Source of the DNA: Gallionella sp.
GTDB lineage: Bacteria; Pseudomonadota; Gammaproteobacteria; Burkholderiales; Gallionellaceae
Direction: 5' to 3'
DNA length: 64,000 nt
Assembly: GCA_030682375.1 (NCBI GenBank)
Contig: JAUXOL010000016.1
Coordinates: 268,577 to 332,576 of the forward strand
Numbering within the stretch: position 1 is the first letter of the stretch; each line of letters begins with the position of its first letter. This document shows, piece after piece, positions 48,183 through 58,765 of this stretch. A program made the position numbers and the translations under genes. The notes below the pieces were generated by a model, which did not search any database, had not been told where the DNA came from, and worked only from the letters and a program-made list of their open reading frames with translations.

Positions 48183-50704
48183 GCAGCTCCCGAATTGGTC
48201 GCCGCCGCCGCCCCCAGCCGCTCCAGCCATTTCTCGACCGGTTCGGGGCGGCCATAGAAATAACCCTGATGGATCACGCTGCCGTAGGAATTCAGCAAGT
48301 CGGCCTGCGCTTGCGTCTCCACTCCCTCGGCGACGACCTGCAGATGCAGGAGGCGCGCCACGGTCACGATGGTCTCCACCAGGGCGGCATCGTTAGGATC
48401 GGTGGCGGCATCCTGGATGAAGCTTCTGTCTATCTTCAGTTCATGGATAGGCAGCCGCTTGATGTAGGCGAGACTGGAATAGCCGGTGCCGAAATCGTCG
48501 ATCGAGAAATGGATGCCCATCGCAGACAAGGCGGTCATCTTGACGATCACATCGTTGATGTCCCCTATCATCAACCCTTCGGTCACTTCCAGCACCAGAT
48601 ACGTCGGATCGGCGCCGTTGAAAGACAGGTGATGGCGCACGTCCGCAACGAAGCTCGCCTGCTGGAAATGGCGTGGGCTGATATTGACCGCGATGTGCAG
48701 CGTCCTCCCCTCGCTGTCCAGCTGCGCCAGCAGGCGGCACACGGCGGACAGCACCCACTGGTCTATCGCGACGATCAGGTCTGACGCCTCCGCAAGCGGA
48801 ATGAATGCACCGGGCATCACCAAGCCGCGCTCGGGATGCTGCCAGCGCACCAGCGCCTCCGCACCGACCTGTTTCCCAGTCGCATCTACCTGAGGCTGGA
48901 GATAGAGACGCAACTGATCCCCGGCGATGGCTGTCCGCAACTCGGCCTCGAGCCGGAAGCGGCTCTTGGCCGCGTCGCCCATCGCGGCCTCGAAGAACAT
49001 GGCGCGTGCGCCACCCTCGGCCTTGGCCCTGGCCAGCGCCATCTCGGCCTTGCGCACCACGTCTGCGGCCAGTTCCTCTGGCGTGTCCGGCAACAGCACG
49101 ATGCCGATACTGGCCTCGACATGGATCGCATCGCCATCGATCTCGACGACCTCGTGCAATGCGGCCCGCAGTTTCTCGGCCACCGCCAGCGCCTCGCGTG
49201 CGGCTGCCTCGCGCGAGGTGCGCAAGCGCGGCAGCAGCACAGCGAACTCGTCCGAATCGAGGCGGGCCAATAAGTCGTCCTCATGCAAAAGCGATGAGAA
49301 ACGCTCGGCCACTTCCTTCAGCAACGCATCGCCGACCGCCAACCCGCGCGCCTCGTTGATCTCCTTGAAACGGTCCAGGTCGATCAGCAGCACGTCGGCG
49401 AAATGCTTCTCGCGCTTCGCGCTGACCAGCGACTGTTCGACCTGGCGCAAGAACAGCGCGCGGTTCGCCAGCCCGGTCAGCGGGTCGCGCCAGGCGAGCT
49501 GGTCGGCGCGCTGCTGCGCCTGCTGTATCTCGGTCATATCGGAGAACACCGCGACATAGCTGATGCTCTCTCCGGCCTCGTTTCGGATCGCGCTGATCGT
49601 GGACCACTGCGGATATATCTCGCCGTTCTTGCGCTTGTTCCTGAGCTCTCCCCTCCATTCGCCGCGCGTAGTCAGTTCGCGCCAGAGATCGAGGTAAAAG
49701 TGTTTGTCCTGCCGCCCCGACTTGAGGATGCGCGGATTCTGGCCAAGCACTTCGGCCTCGGTGTAACCAGTGATCTTGGTGAATGCGGGATTGACCGCGA
49801 CGATGTTGGCATGCATGTCGGTCACGGCGATGCCTTCGCCGGTGGTATCGAACACGTGGGAAGCGAGTTTCAGCCGCTCCTCTGCTCGCTTGCGTTCGGT
49901 AATGTCGCGCCCCACCACCACCAGCCCCTTGCGGCTGCCGTCCGAGTGGAACAGCGGCACTTTGATGATATCGAACACCATGGGAGGATCATCCGGAAGC
50001 GGGATGACTTCCTCGCCCCGGACCATCTGCCCTGCGCGCCATGCCTCTTCGTCGGAGTCCTCGCACCCCAGGAACGCCTCGCGGTAGAAGTCCTGATAGG
50101 CGGCGAGTTCGGAGTCCTTCTTGCCGCGGTAATCGACACCTTCGAGCTGGAACAGCCTGACGTCGAAATCGTTGGCTTCCAGCCAGCGGCCGTCTCCATC
50201 CTTGAAGCATACGATGTCCGGCATCGCATTGATCAGCGTACGCAACTGCGTGCCGGTTTCGGCCAGTTTCAGCTCCAGTCTGGCGCGGCCCATCGAGTAG
50301 CGGATCGCACGAACCAGGCTATCCTCGTCGAAACGTCCCTTGATCAGATAGTCCTGCGCACCGGAATCGATGGCCTGCAGCGCAAACCCCACATCATCGT
50401 GGCCGGTCAGCACGATGATGGGCAGCACGCTGTTCACCTGGCGGCAGGCCTGCACCGTAGCGAGTCCGACCGAATCGGGCAAAGACAAGTCGAGCAGCAC
50501 CACATCGAAAGTCTCTGCATGCAGCCGCTGACCGGCCTCGGCCAGCGAAACCACCCAGGTCACTGAAAAATGGGTCTCGCTGCTGACGCGCAACATCTGG
50601 CGCACCAGATTGGCATCGCTGGGATCGTCTTCGACCAGCAAGACACGACAGATAGTCAGATTGTCCAACGCAACTCCAGATGCTTCATGAATTGTTTGCA
50701 GCAT
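48179..50704 (-). CDS. Response regulator with PAS-PAS-GGDEF-EAL
   Basis: The 841-residue protein has a receiver (VLLVEDDPSDANLVRQML, DVVLLDLSLPDSVG), two PAS domains, a GGDEF-like domain and an EAL domain. The GGDEF motif reads ARLDSDEF, so the two glycines are lost and cyclase activity is unlikely. EAL keeps AEALVRW, SIDDFGTGYSS, ELKID and AEGVET, so it should be a c-di-GMP phosphodiesterase. The start is uncertain: ATG 50704 resembles the N-terminus of the other receiver gene here, but the frame is open to 50863. It is the first gene of the cluster. Confidence 0.87.
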   Translation of the reverse strand: MLQTIHEASGVALDNLTICRVLLVEDDPSDANLVRQMLRVSSETHFSVTWVVSLAEAGQRLHAETFDVVLLDLSLPDSVGLATVQACRQVNSVLPIIVLTGHDDVGFALQAIDSGAQDYLIKGRFDEDSLVRAIRYSMGRARLELKLAETGTQLRTLINAMPDIVCFKDGDGRWLEANDFDVRLFQLEGVDYRGKKDSELAAYQDFYREAFLGCEDSDEEAWRAGQMVRGEEVIPLPDDPPMVFDIIKVPLFHSDGSRKGLVVVGRDITERKRAEERLKLASHVFDTTGEGIAVTDMHANIVAVNPAFTKITGYTEAEVLGQNPRILKSGRQDKHFYLDLWRELTTRGEWRGELRNKRKNGEIYPQWSTISAIRNEAGESISYVAVFSDMTEIQQAQQRADQLAWRDPLTGLANRALFLRQVEQSLVSAKREKHFADVLLIDLDRFKEINEARGLAVGDALLKEVAERFSSLLHEDDLLARLDSDEFAVLLPRLRTSREAAAREALAVAEKLRAALHEVVEIDGDAIHVEASIGIVLLPDTPEELAADVVRKAEMALARAKAEGGARAMFFEAAMGDAAKSRFRLEAELRTAIAGDQLRLYLQPQVDATGKQVGAEALVRWQHPERGLVMPGAFIPLAEASDLIVAIDQWVLSAVCRLLAQLDSEGRTLHIAVNISPRHFQQASFVADVRHHLSFNGADPTYLVLEVTEGLMIGDINDVIVKMTALSAMGIHFSIDDFGTGYSSLAYIKRLPIHELKIDRSFIQDAATDPNDAALVETIVTVARLLHLQVVAEGVETQAQADLLNSYGSVIHQGYFYGRPEPVEKWLERLGAAAATNSGAA

Positions 50705-50923
50705 TGCATCATCATCGCATAATTCTGCTACGCATAAAGCACCTCGTCGCCGGACATCGCACAAATCAGAAACTGCTGAGGCCACATCGGGAAAATTACC
50801 CGCGACGAATCCGGGCATGGTTGCTATCATGAAACCGTGGTCGGAATATTCCGGCTCCCCCAAGGATTACGAAGATCCTGGATACGGAAGTTCTGTCGGT
50901 ATCGAAAATTAATGGAGGGAAAC

Positions 50924-52960
50924 ATGTCAGCTGGTCTCGGATTTGCCCTGTTCTGTGCCATCGTCGCCATCCTCTATGGCGCTTTCTCGATCAAATGGAT
51001 ACTCGCGCTGCCGACCGGCAACGACCGAATGCGGGAGATCGCCGCTGCGGTGCAGGAAGGTGCTCAAGCCTACTTGGCCCGGCAATACACCACCATCGCC
51101 ATCGTCGGCGCAATTCTGCTGGTCGCGATCCTGCTGGCGCTGGGTTGGCAGACCGCACTCGGCTTCGTGCTCGGTGCACTGCTGTCCGGCCTGACCGGCT
51201 TCATCGGCATGAACGTCTCGGTGCGCGCCAACATCCGCACCGCGCAAGCCGCCAGCGGCGGACTGAACGCCGCGCTGAACGTCGCATTCAAGGGCGGCGC
51301 GATCACCGGCATGCTGGTGGTCGGTCTGGGCCTGCTGGGCGTGGCCGGCTATTACGCCTTCCTCACGCTGATGGTAGGCACCACCACTGCTGAAGCCACA
51401 CATGCGCTGGTCGGCCTGGCGTTCGGCGGTTCGCTGATCTCCATCTTCGCCCGTCTCGGCGGCGGCATCTTCACCAAGGGTGCGGACGTCGGCGCGGACC
51501 TGGTCGGCAAGGTCGAAGCGGGCATCCCCGAAGACGACCCGCGCAACCCGGCGGTGATCGCGGACAACGTCGGCGACAACGTCGGCGACTGCGCGGGCAT
51601 GGCGGCTGACCTGTTCGAGACCTACGCGGTGACCATCATCGCGACCATGGTGCTTGGCGGCCTGCTGATCACCGGCAGCCCCGAGGCGGTGATCTATCCG
51701 CTGGTGCTGGGCGGCGTGTCCATCATCGCATCCATCATCGGCACCTTCTTCGTCAAGACTCGCGAAGGCGGCAAGATCATGAACGCGCTGTATCGCGGCC
51801 TGATCGTTTCCGGCGTACTGGCACTCGTCGCGTTCTACCCGGTGACCACCTGGATACTCGGCGACGGCGTGATGATAGACGGCGTGCTGGTCTCATCGAT
51901 GAACCTGTACCTCGCCTCGCTGATCGGCCTCGCGCTGACGGCGGCGATGGTGTGGATCACCGAGTATTACACCGCCACCGAGTTCAGCCCGGTGCGTCAC
52001 ATCGCGCAGGCCTCCACCACCGGCCACGGCACCAACGTGATCGCGGGTCTGGGCGTGTCGATGAAGTCCACCGCCGCGCCGGTGCTGGCCGTGTGTCTGT
52101 CGATCTGGGGGGCATTCGAACTGGGCGGCCTGTACGGCATCGCCATCGCCGCGACCTCGATGCTGTCGATGGCCGGTATCATCGTCGCGCTCGACGCCTA
52201 CGGCCCGATCACCGACAACGCAGGCGGCATCGCCGAGATGGCCGGCCTGCCGGACAACATCCGCAACATCACCGACCCGCTCGACGCGGTGGGAAACACC
52301 ACCAAGGCGGTGACCAAAGGCTACGCGATCGGCTCCGCCGGCTTGGCTGCTTTAGTTCTTTTCGCCGACTACACCCATGCGCTCGCCACCCACGGCGGCC
52401 CGGCACTGACCTTCGACCTGTCCAACCACATGGTCATCATCGGCCTGTTCATCGGCGGCATGGTGCCCTACTTGTTCGCGGCGATGGGCATGGAGGCGGT
52501 CGGCCGCGCGGCAGGCTCGGTGGTGGTCGAAGTGCGCCGCCAGTTCAAGGAGATTCCCGGCATCATGGAAGGCACGGCCAAGCCGGAATACGGCACCTGC
52601 GTCGACATGCTGACCAAGGCCGCGATCCGCGAAATGATCCTGCCCTCGCTGCTGCCGGTCGCCGTGCCGGTGATCGTCGGCCTGACGCTGGGCGCACAGG
52701 CGCTGGGCGGCGTCCTGGTCGGCACCATCATCACCGGCATCTTCGTCGCGATCTCGATGACCACGGGCGGCGGTGCATGGGATAACGCGAAGAAGTACAT
52801 CGAGGAAGGCAACTACGGCGGCAAGGGCTCCGAGGCGCACAAGGCGGCGGTGACCGGCGACACCGTGGGCGACCCCTACAAGGACACCGCAGGTCCCGCA
52901 GTGAACCCGCTGATCAAGATCATCAACATCGTCGCGCTGATGATCGTGCCGCTGATCTAG
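50924..52960 (+). CDS. hppA: Membrane-bound proton-translocating pyrophosphatase
   Basis: The 678-residue protein has about 16 membrane helices and couples PPi hydrolysis to proton pumping. It has the PPi-binding motif [42 protein letters not shown] and [19 protein letters not shown]. Lys in NTTKA (where K+-dependent enzymes have Ala) marks the K+-independent class. ATG 50924 follows GGAGGG. It stands alone, ending in a strong terminator, and may save energy from biosynthetic PPi. Confidence 0.96.
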   Translation: MSAGLGFALFCAIVAILYGAFSIKWILALPTGNDRMREIAAAVQEGAQAYLARQYTTIAIVGAILLVAILLALGWQTALGFVLGALLSGLTGFIGMNVSVRANIRTAQAASGGLNAALNVAFKGGAITGMLVVGLGLLGVAGYYAFLTLMVGTTTAEATHALVGLAFGGSLISIFARLGGGIFTKGADVGADLVGKVEAGIPEDDPRNPAVIADNVGDNVGDCAGMAADLFETYAVTIIATMVLGGLLITGSPEAVIYPLVLGGVSIIASIIGTFFVKTREGGKIMNALYRGLIVSGVLALVAFYPVTTWILGDGVMIDGVLVSSMNLYLASLIGLALTAAMVWITEYYTATEFSPVRHIAQASTTGHGTNVIAGLGVSMKSTAAPVLAVCLSIWGAFELGGLYGIAIAATSMLSMAGIIVALDAYGPITDNAGGIAEMAGLPDNIRNITDPLDAVGNTTKAVTKGYAIGSAGLAALVLFADYTHALATHGGPALTFDLSNHMVIIGLFIGGMVPYLFAAMGMEAVGRAAGSVVVEVRRQFKEIPGIMEGTAKPEYGTCVDMLTKAAIREMILPSLLPVAVPVIVGLTLGAQALGGVLVGTIITGIFVAISMTTGGGAWDNAKKYIEEGNYGGKGSEAHKAAVTGDTVGDPYKDTAGPAVNPLIKIINIVALMIVPLI

Positions 52961-52978
52961 GTTTCAGAAGTTCATCAC

Positions 52979-53013
52979 AAAAAAACAGGGCGGATTTTCC
53001 GCCCTGTTTTTTT
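52979..53013. terminator. Rho-independent terminator after hppA
   Basis: Stem AACAGGGCGG / CCGCCCTGTT with loop ATTTT, flanked by an A run and seven T residues, 18 bases after the hppA stop. The symmetry allows it to serve the convergent HD-GYP gene as well. Confidence 0.9.
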
Positions 53014-53072
53014 GCGCCCCGATATGCCCGAATATGGCGAGCGGCCTTAGCGCCGGTCAATAGCGCTCGCCA

Positions 53073-54374
53073 TCAGACCGGCCTTTCGACATACAGACTG
53101 ATAGGCCACTTCTCGGCGAACTCGAGACGCACCAGCTGGGTGATCTCGGCCGCCGTCAGGACATGATCCTTGGCCAACAGCAGATAACCCTCGTGATGGA
53201 ACAGGTCGCGCGTCAGGCGCAGCCCCGGCCGCAATGAAGACGGGCGCATCGGTATCTCGTTGAAGTCCTTCGGGCTGGCCTCGGCCAGCGCCGCGCTGAA
53301 GGCGTCGACCACGCTGGGATCGTAATGCGTGCCGCGATTGTCGACGATGTAGCGCAGCGCCTCGAACGGCTTCAGTTTGCGCGCCACCATCAACCCCAAT
53401 TGCAGGGCATCGTAATCGTTCACCACAGCCAGGATGCGCGCCCCCAACGGGATCCCCATGCCGCTCAGCCCGGCGGGATAACCGGTGCCGTCGAACATCT
53501 CGTGATGATTCCGTATCAACAAAGCCGCGCCTGCCAGCTGCTCGATAGGCATCAGCAGCATCTCGCCCTTGACCGGATGTTTCATCACCTCGGCACGCGC
53601 ATCGGGAGAAAGAGTATTGAATGGACGTTCGATCATTTCGTCCGGCAGACCGAGCTTGCCTATATCGTGCAGCAATGCGGCGAGCACGATGTCCTGCACG
53701 GTCGCCTCATCCAGACTCATATGCCGCGCGACCTTGCGGGCAAGTTCGGCCACCCGGCGCGAATGGCCGGCCAGTGCACCGCCGCGCAATTCCATCATGC
53801 TGGAGAACACATTGACCGTGGTGACGAAGCTCTGGCGCAGATTCTTGAGCGCCTGCTGCAACTGGCGCGTGCGCTCCTCCACCCTGGTTTCCAGGCTGGT
53901 ATTGAGCACCTTGAGTTCGTCGTTCTGATCCCGCGTGAGCTTGAGCAAGCGCGCGTTCTCGTTCATCAGCAGGCGATGCGCCACCGCCTGCTGAATGGTG
54001 AGCATCAGATCTTCGTTGTTCCATGGCTTGGCGATGTAACGCCATATCTTGCCGCGATTGATGGCCGCGACCGTAGACTCCGTATCGGAATAACCGGTGA
54101 GCAGGATGCGCTTGATATCAGGCCAGCGCAGGAACACCTGCTCTAGGAACTGTGCGCCCGACATGTTGGGCATGCGCATATCGCTGACGACGACATCCAC
54201 CGATTCGGTTTCGAGTATCCGCAAGCCATCCTCGCCGGAATTCGCGGCAAATACGTGAAAGCCGCCGGTGCGCAGCAAACGATGCAGGGAAGACAAGACT
54301 TCCGGCTCGTCATCCACTATCAGAATGCTCGCGGCCAGCGCGGGATCGTCGTTATATGCAGCAGTATTGGTCAT
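53073..54374 (-). CDS. Response regulator with HD-GYP phosphodiesterase domain
   Basis: The 433-residue protein has a receiver (ILIVDDEPEVLSSLHRLL; acceptor Asp in DVVVSDMRMPNMSG), a coiled linker (about 150-190) and an HD-GYP domain. The metal-site motifs are HSRRVAELARKVA, LLHDIGKLGLPD, HPVKGEML, RNHHEMFDGTGYPAGL and AVVNDYDAL. It should degrade c-di-GMP when phosphorylated. Its own kinase is not adjacent. Confidence 0.93.
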   Translation of the reverse strand: MTNTAAYNDDPALAASILIVDDEPEVLSSLHRLLRTGGFHVFAANSGEDGLRILETESVDVVVSDMRMPNMSGAQFLEQVFLRWPDIKRILLTGYSDTESTVAAINRGKIWRYIAKPWNNEDLMLTIQQAVAHRLLMNENARLLKLTRDQNDELKVLNTSLETRVEERTRQLQQALKNLRQSFVTTVNVFSSMMELRGGALAGHSRRVAELARKVARHMSLDEATVQDIVLAALLHDIGKLGLPDEMIERPFNTLSPDARAEVMKHPVKGEMLLMPIEQLAGAALLIRNHHEMFDGTGYPAGLSGMGIPLGARILAVVNDYDALQLGLMVARKLKPFEALRYIVDNRGTHYDPSVVDAFSAALAEASPKDFNEIPMRPSSLRPGLRLTRDLFHHEGYLLLAKDHVLTAAEITQLVRLEFAEKWPISLYVERPV

Positions 54375-54431
54375 GCACTCTTACCCCGGAAACCATTCAA
54401 AATCGACAACGATGCCCATATTCATTTCCGG

Positions 54432-55268
54432 CTACTCGACTTCTTCCACACGGATCAGCACGCTGCGCTGCTCATGTTTGCGCGATATGCTGCGCGAGGA
54501 GATCGTGCCGTCGTCGACGCTATCCCGCTGTCCGGTTCCGCCCAGTTCCATCCACTCGCCCAGCCTGCCGGACAGCGTGCTCGACGCCCGTTGCGTGCTC
54601 ACTGCCTGCGGATCGCCGCGCACCGGCGCATCGTTCTGCGCGCTGATCTCCAGCGTGACACGGTCGCCGTTGACGCGCGGCAACACATAAAAACCGCGTT
54701 CTACCTCGCGATATTCGGTGCTGTCTATCACCTGCGTCCCCCACGGGTGCTGGATCACCTGGCGCTGCGGCAAAGGCATGCTCTGCCCGGTGCGCACCAA
54801 CGCGCGGTTGCCCTCTATCACCTGCAACTGCTGGGTATTGCGTCCCTCTTCCAGCGTGCGGGTACTGATCACGCTGGCTTTCAACCGGTCTCGCCCGCTA
54901 CCGATTTCGACGCTCGCCCCGCTGCCACCGTCCGGCAGAGTGATGCGCGGATTGCTGCCTACACTGCCCGAGACCGACGTGAGGCGCTCTGCGGTGTCGC
55001 GGTCGACATCCTGCATCACGGTGATCTTCAGGCGTCGCGGCGCGACATCGATACTGGTCAGCAGTTTTTTGATCTCGGCGAGATTGCGCGGCGAGGTGCG
55101 CAGGATCAGCTGGTAATTCATGCCGCTGGCGACACCGTCCTTGTCCAGCAGCGGACGAACGATGGGCAGCAACTCTTCGGCGCTGCGATGCTTCAGCGGA
55201 ACGACCTCGAGTTCGGCGGCGAGGACGGACAGGGGAAACAACAGCAGCCAGGCGAATATTCTCTTCAT
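54432..55268 (-). CDS. Periplasmic protein with secretin N-terminal domains
   Basis: The 278-residue protein has a signal peptide (MKRIFAWLLLFPLSVLAAEL) and a secretin_N-like fold (LEVVPLKHRSAEELLPIVRPLLDKDG ... DVAPRRLKITVMQDVD). A further region follows with GNRALVRTGQSMPLPQ and GFYVLPRVNGDRVTLEISAQ, similar to a secretin core start. The beta-barrel half of a true secretin is missing, so it cannot form a full pore. Its job is unknown; it follows napB on the same strand. Confidence 0.75.
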   Translation of the reverse strand: MKRIFAWLLLFPLSVLAAELEVVPLKHRSAEELLPIVRPLLDKDGVASGMNYQLILRTSPRNLAEIKKLLTSIDVAPRRLKITVMQDVDRDTAERLTSVSGSVGSNPRITLPDGGSGASVEIGSGRDRLKASVISTRTLEEGRNTQQLQVIEGNRALVRTGQSMPLPQRQVIQHPWGTQVIDSTEYREVERGFYVLPRVNGDRVTLEISAQNDAPVRGDPQAVSTQRASSTLSGRLGEWMELGGTGQRDSVDDGTISSRSISRKHEQRSVLIRVEEVE

Positions 55269-55318
55269 GGCCGATATTCTACCGGAGGAAGGATAACGGC
55301 CATATCCATACCTGCAGG

Positions 55319-55807
55319 TCAGCGCACGCGTCCGCCCGAGAAGGTATTACCCACCAGGGCCGGAGCGTTGGTCTGCGGCACATGGCACTGGTTGCAGTTG
55401 TAGCGAGCGCCGACCAGGTTCTCGGTGACCTTGCCGGGCGCATTGCGCAAGTCGGTGTAATGGCTGGGCGGAATAGGCGTGGCCATACCCTTCTCTAGTT
55501 TCTGCCCCCATTGCGAAGGCTGATTGTGGCAGGCGATGCACATATTGCTCTGCGGGGTGATAGGCAGAAAGTCGCTGATGCTGTGCGAGATCTGGGGCGG
55601 CGCGCCGAGATAGGCTCGCGGCAACAGCTTGCTCGACCCAGGCTGCTCCGGATTCTCCTGATAAACCTTGGGCGTCGGCGTAGCGAACACGCTGGTCTTG
55701 CTGAGGCCCATCGAGTTCTCCGGGATAGCCGAAGCGGCAAAAGAAGACGCGGCAGCCATCAAAGCGATGCCGACGAACGTACGGATGACGACAGATACAT
55801 GGCGCAT
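55319..55807 (-). CDS. napB: Nitrate reductase cytochrome c subunit NapB
   Basis: The 162-residue periplasmic protein has a signal peptide and two heme c sites, CIACH and CNQCH, with the NapB segments PPQISHSISDFLPITPQSNMC and VGARYNCNQCHVPQ. It passes electrons to NapA. ATG 55807 lies behind GGGAGAG, which decides against upstream codons at 55846 and 55879. It starts 44 bases after the napA stop. Confidence 0.93.
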   Translation of the reverse strand: MRHVSVVIRTFVGIALMAAASSFAASAIPENSMGLSKTSVFATPTPKVYQENPEQPGSSKLLPRAYLGAPPQISHSISDFLPITPQSNMCIACHNQPSQWGQKLEKGMATPIPPSHYTDLRNAPGKVTENLVGARYNCNQCHVPQTNAPALVGNTFSGGRVR

Positions 55808-55851
55808 GTTATCTCTCCCTAATCTGGTTCTTGGGGGCGTATTCATATCGA

Positions 55852-58590
55852 TCAGGCCTTGTAGATCCTGACCGCGCACTTCTTGAAGTCGGTCTGTTTC
55901 GAGATCGGGCAGGTCGCATCCAGCGTCACCTTGTTGATGAACACGCCCTCGTCGAACCAGGGCACATAGACCAGGCCCTTGGGCGGCCTGTTGCGTCGGC
56001 CGCGCGTCTCCACCACTGCCTTGATCTTGCCGCGACGCGACTCGATCCAGGCGGCGTCGTCCTGCTTGAGACCGCGCGCCTTGGCGTCATCCGGATGCAT
56101 GTAGAGCAGCGCCGACGGCACGGCAAAATGCAGTTCTCGCACGCGCCTCGTCATGGTGCCTGAATGCCAGTGCTCGAGCACTCGGCCCGTGCTCAGCCAC
56201 AGATCGTAGTGCTGATCCGGTTCTTCGGCGGGCGCGGCATAGGGACGGAAGAATATCTTGGCCTTGCCGGAAATATCGACCTTGGCCTGATCGGTGATAC
56301 CTTCCAGATCGCCGCGCGGCAGCGACTTGAACGCCGAGCCGTAGAAATCGAAACCGCTGCCCTTCTTCACATACGGATCGTATGCCTCGTTGAAACGCCA
56401 GTGCGTCTCCTTGCCGTCCACCACCGGCCACTTGAGGCCGCGCACATCGTCTCGGAAATACACGTCGAAGTCGGCGAGATCGTGCGCGTGACCGCGGCCG
56501 AACTGCGCATACTCCTCGAACAGCGCCTTCTCCGGGAACCAGTCGCCGCCGAGCAGCGCCGCGGTATGGTTCGCATGTCCGTTGGCGATCTTGTCCGGCC
56601 ATTTGAACTGTTTGTTCTCTGCGGTGGCGAACAGCGTGTCATACAGGGTCGCATCCGGAGAATAGCTCGATCCGCTCAACACGTCAGGCAGCTTGCCGTC
56701 GGCGAACCCATCATCCTTCAACCCCGGTATCTTCTGCTCGCCCCACACTTCCTTGAGCTTGAATCGCTTGGAGAACTCGATGATCTGCCACACGTCGCTG
56801 CGCGCCTGTCCGGGTGGCGGCACCTGCTCGCGCCACAGCTGGGTGCGCCGTTCGGCATTGCCGTATGCGCCCCACTTCTCGAAGATCATCGCCGATGGCA
56901 GGACCAGGTCTGCCACCTTGGTCGAGATGCCGGGATAGCCATCGGATACCACGATGAAGTTGTCCTTCTCGCGCGCCGCCTTGATCCAGTGGTTGGCGTT
57001 GGCGGTATCCTGGAACGGGTTGCACACCTGTATCCACGCCCACTTCATCGAGCCGTCCTCGAGGTCGCGCAACAGCTTGGTGAAATGGCTGCCGACTTTG
57101 GGGTTCAGCGTCTTGGCCGGCAGCTTCCACAGCTTCTCGGAAAAGTCGCGATGCTTGGGATTGTTCACCACCATGTCGGCGGGCAACCGATGCGAGAACA
57201 CGCCGACCTCGCGCGCGGTACCGCATGCCGAAGGCTGCCCGGTCAGCGAGAACGCGCCGTTGCCCGGCATCGCCTGTTTGCCGAGCAGCAAGTGCAACAT
57301 GTAGGCCTGCTCGTTGACCCAGGTGCCGCGCTGGTGCTGGTTGAAGCCCATGGTCCAGAAACTCACCACCTTGCGCGATTTTTCGATATAGAGATCGGCC
57401 AGCAGCTTGAGCTTGGCCTTGAAGTCGTCCAGCGACTCGTCCGGGTCGCCCTTGGCCAGTTCGGCGACGAAATCCAGCGTATAGGGTGCTACGCCTTTCT
57501 TAAAATCCGCGTAGGAGATCAGCCAATGCTTGTCCGGGGTGGCGCGGTTCTTCTGCTCCACGGTAGCCCCCGCCTGTTTTCCCTGAGCGACAGCCTCGGC
57601 AGCATTGAGCTGCATCACCAGCTCCTTGGCATTGGTGTCCTTCTCGGCGGGGTAGTCGAACTTGTCTGTGCCGCGCATGCCGTAGCCGATGTCGGTGGGC
57701 CCGGCGGCGAACGCGCAATGTTTGTTGACGAACTCCCAGTCCACCGCATCGCGCGTGACGATCTCGCGCGCCAGGTAGTTCATGATCGCCAGGTCGGTGC
57801 TAGGCTTGAACACGATCTCCATGTCGGCGATGTTGGAGGACATGTTGCTCGCCGTGGTCAGATTCACCACGCGCACGTTCGGCTCCTTCATCTTGCGATC
57901 GGTGATGCGCATCCACAGCACCGGATGCATCTCGGCCATGTTGGCACCCCACAGCACCATGGTGTCGGTATGCTCGATATCGTCGTAGTTGCCGGAAGGC
58001 TCGTCTATGCCGAACACCTGCATGAATGCGGCGACCGCCGAAGCCATGCAATGGCGCGCGTTGGGATCGATGTTATTGCTGCGGAATCCGGCCTTGAACA
58101 GTTTGACCGCGGCATAGCCCTCCTGCACGGTCTGCTGGCCGGAGCCGAAGAAACCGACGCCGGTCGGCCCGAGCTCCCGATAACTGCGCTTGAACTGCTT
58201 CTCCATCTCGTCGAAGGCGCGATCCCAGGAGACCGGCACGAAATCGCCCTGCTTGTCGAACTTGCCGTTCTTCATGCGCAGCAACGGCTGGGTGAGCCTG
58301 TCCTTGCCGTAGATGATCTTGCCGTTGAAGTATCCCTTGATACAGGTCAGGCCGCGATTGACCTGCGAGTCCACATCCGCCTTGGTGGCGACGATGCGTC
58401 CGTTCTCGGTGGCGATCTGGATGGCGCAACCGACGCCGCAGAAGCGGCACACGCCCCTATCCCATCGCCAGCCTGCTTCGGCGCTTTTTACTGCGGCATT
58501 GGCAACTTCGGAGACGGGTAACAGGCCGGTTGCGGTAGCGGAAGAAACCACCAGGCTCTGTTTGAGGAAATCGCGGCGGGACACGGTCAT
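55852..58590 (-). CDS. napA: Periplasmic nitrate reductase catalytic subunit
   Basis: The 912-residue molybdoenzyme has a Tat signal ([11 protein letters not shown]), a 4Fe-4S motif ([11 protein letters not shown] ... CIKGYFNG) and the Mo-ligand Cys in [12 protein letters not shown]. NapA signatures [21 protein letters not shown] and [14 protein letters not shown] are present. It reduces nitrate to nitrite. It is about 80 residues longer than the common 830-residue enzymes, with the excess between about 300 and 390, like the long NapA known from Campylobacterota. No napC, napD, napF, napG or napH is in the window. Confidence 0.94.
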   Translation of the reverse strand: MTVSRRDFLKQSLVVSSATATGLLPVSEVANAAVKSAEAGWRWDRGVCRFCGVGCAIQIATENGRIVATKADVDSQVNRGLTCIKGYFNGKIIYGKDRLTQPLLRMKNGKFDKQGDFVPVSWDRAFDEMEKQFKRSYRELGPTGVGFFGSGQQTVQEGYAAVKLFKAGFRSNNIDPNARHCMASAVAAFMQVFGIDEPSGNYDDIEHTDTMVLWGANMAEMHPVLWMRITDRKMKEPNVRVVNLTTASNMSSNIADMEIVFKPSTDLAIMNYLAREIVTRDAVDWEFVNKHCAFAAGPTDIGYGMRGTDKFDYPAEKDTNAKELVMQLNAAEAVAQGKQAGATVEQKNRATPDKHWLISYADFKKGVAPYTLDFVAELAKGDPDESLDDFKAKLKLLADLYIEKSRKVVSFWTMGFNQHQRGTWVNEQAYMLHLLLGKQAMPGNGAFSLTGQPSACGTAREVGVFSHRLPADMVVNNPKHRDFSEKLWKLPAKTLNPKVGSHFTKLLRDLEDGSMKWAWIQVCNPFQDTANANHWIKAAREKDNFIVVSDGYPGISTKVADLVLPSAMIFEKWGAYGNAERRTQLWREQVPPPGQARSDVWQIIEFSKRFKLKEVWGEQKIPGLKDDGFADGKLPDVLSGSSYSPDATLYDTLFATAENKQFKWPDKIANGHANHTAALLGGDWFPEKALFEEYAQFGRGHAHDLADFDVYFRDDVRGLKWPVVDGKETHWRFNEAYDPYVKKGSGFDFYGSAFKSLPRGDLEGITDQAKVDISGKAKIFFRPYAAPAEEPDQHYDLWLSTGRVLEHWHSGTMTRRVRELHFAVPSALLYMHPDDAKARGLKQDDAAWIESRRGKIKAVVETRGRRNRPPKGLVYVPWFDEGVFINKVTLDATCPISKQTDFKKCAVRIYKA

Positions 58591-58765
58591 GATGTGTTCT
58601 CCTTCAGTTGGATTGCCAAGAGTGCGGGGCCACTATACTCCCGGCGAATCTAACCCAATACCCCCGCAGCAAAAAATAAGGGAATACTGATTCCATCGCG
58701 ACGACGGGAATGGTTTAAAATGCCGCCCGTTCCTTTCCATCGCCGACCATGCGTCTTGTGCACCG

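Noticed and set aside
56164-58521. 785-codon plus-strand frame opposite napA
   Set aside because: Antisense shadow; napA has all cofactor motifs and its own signal peptide.
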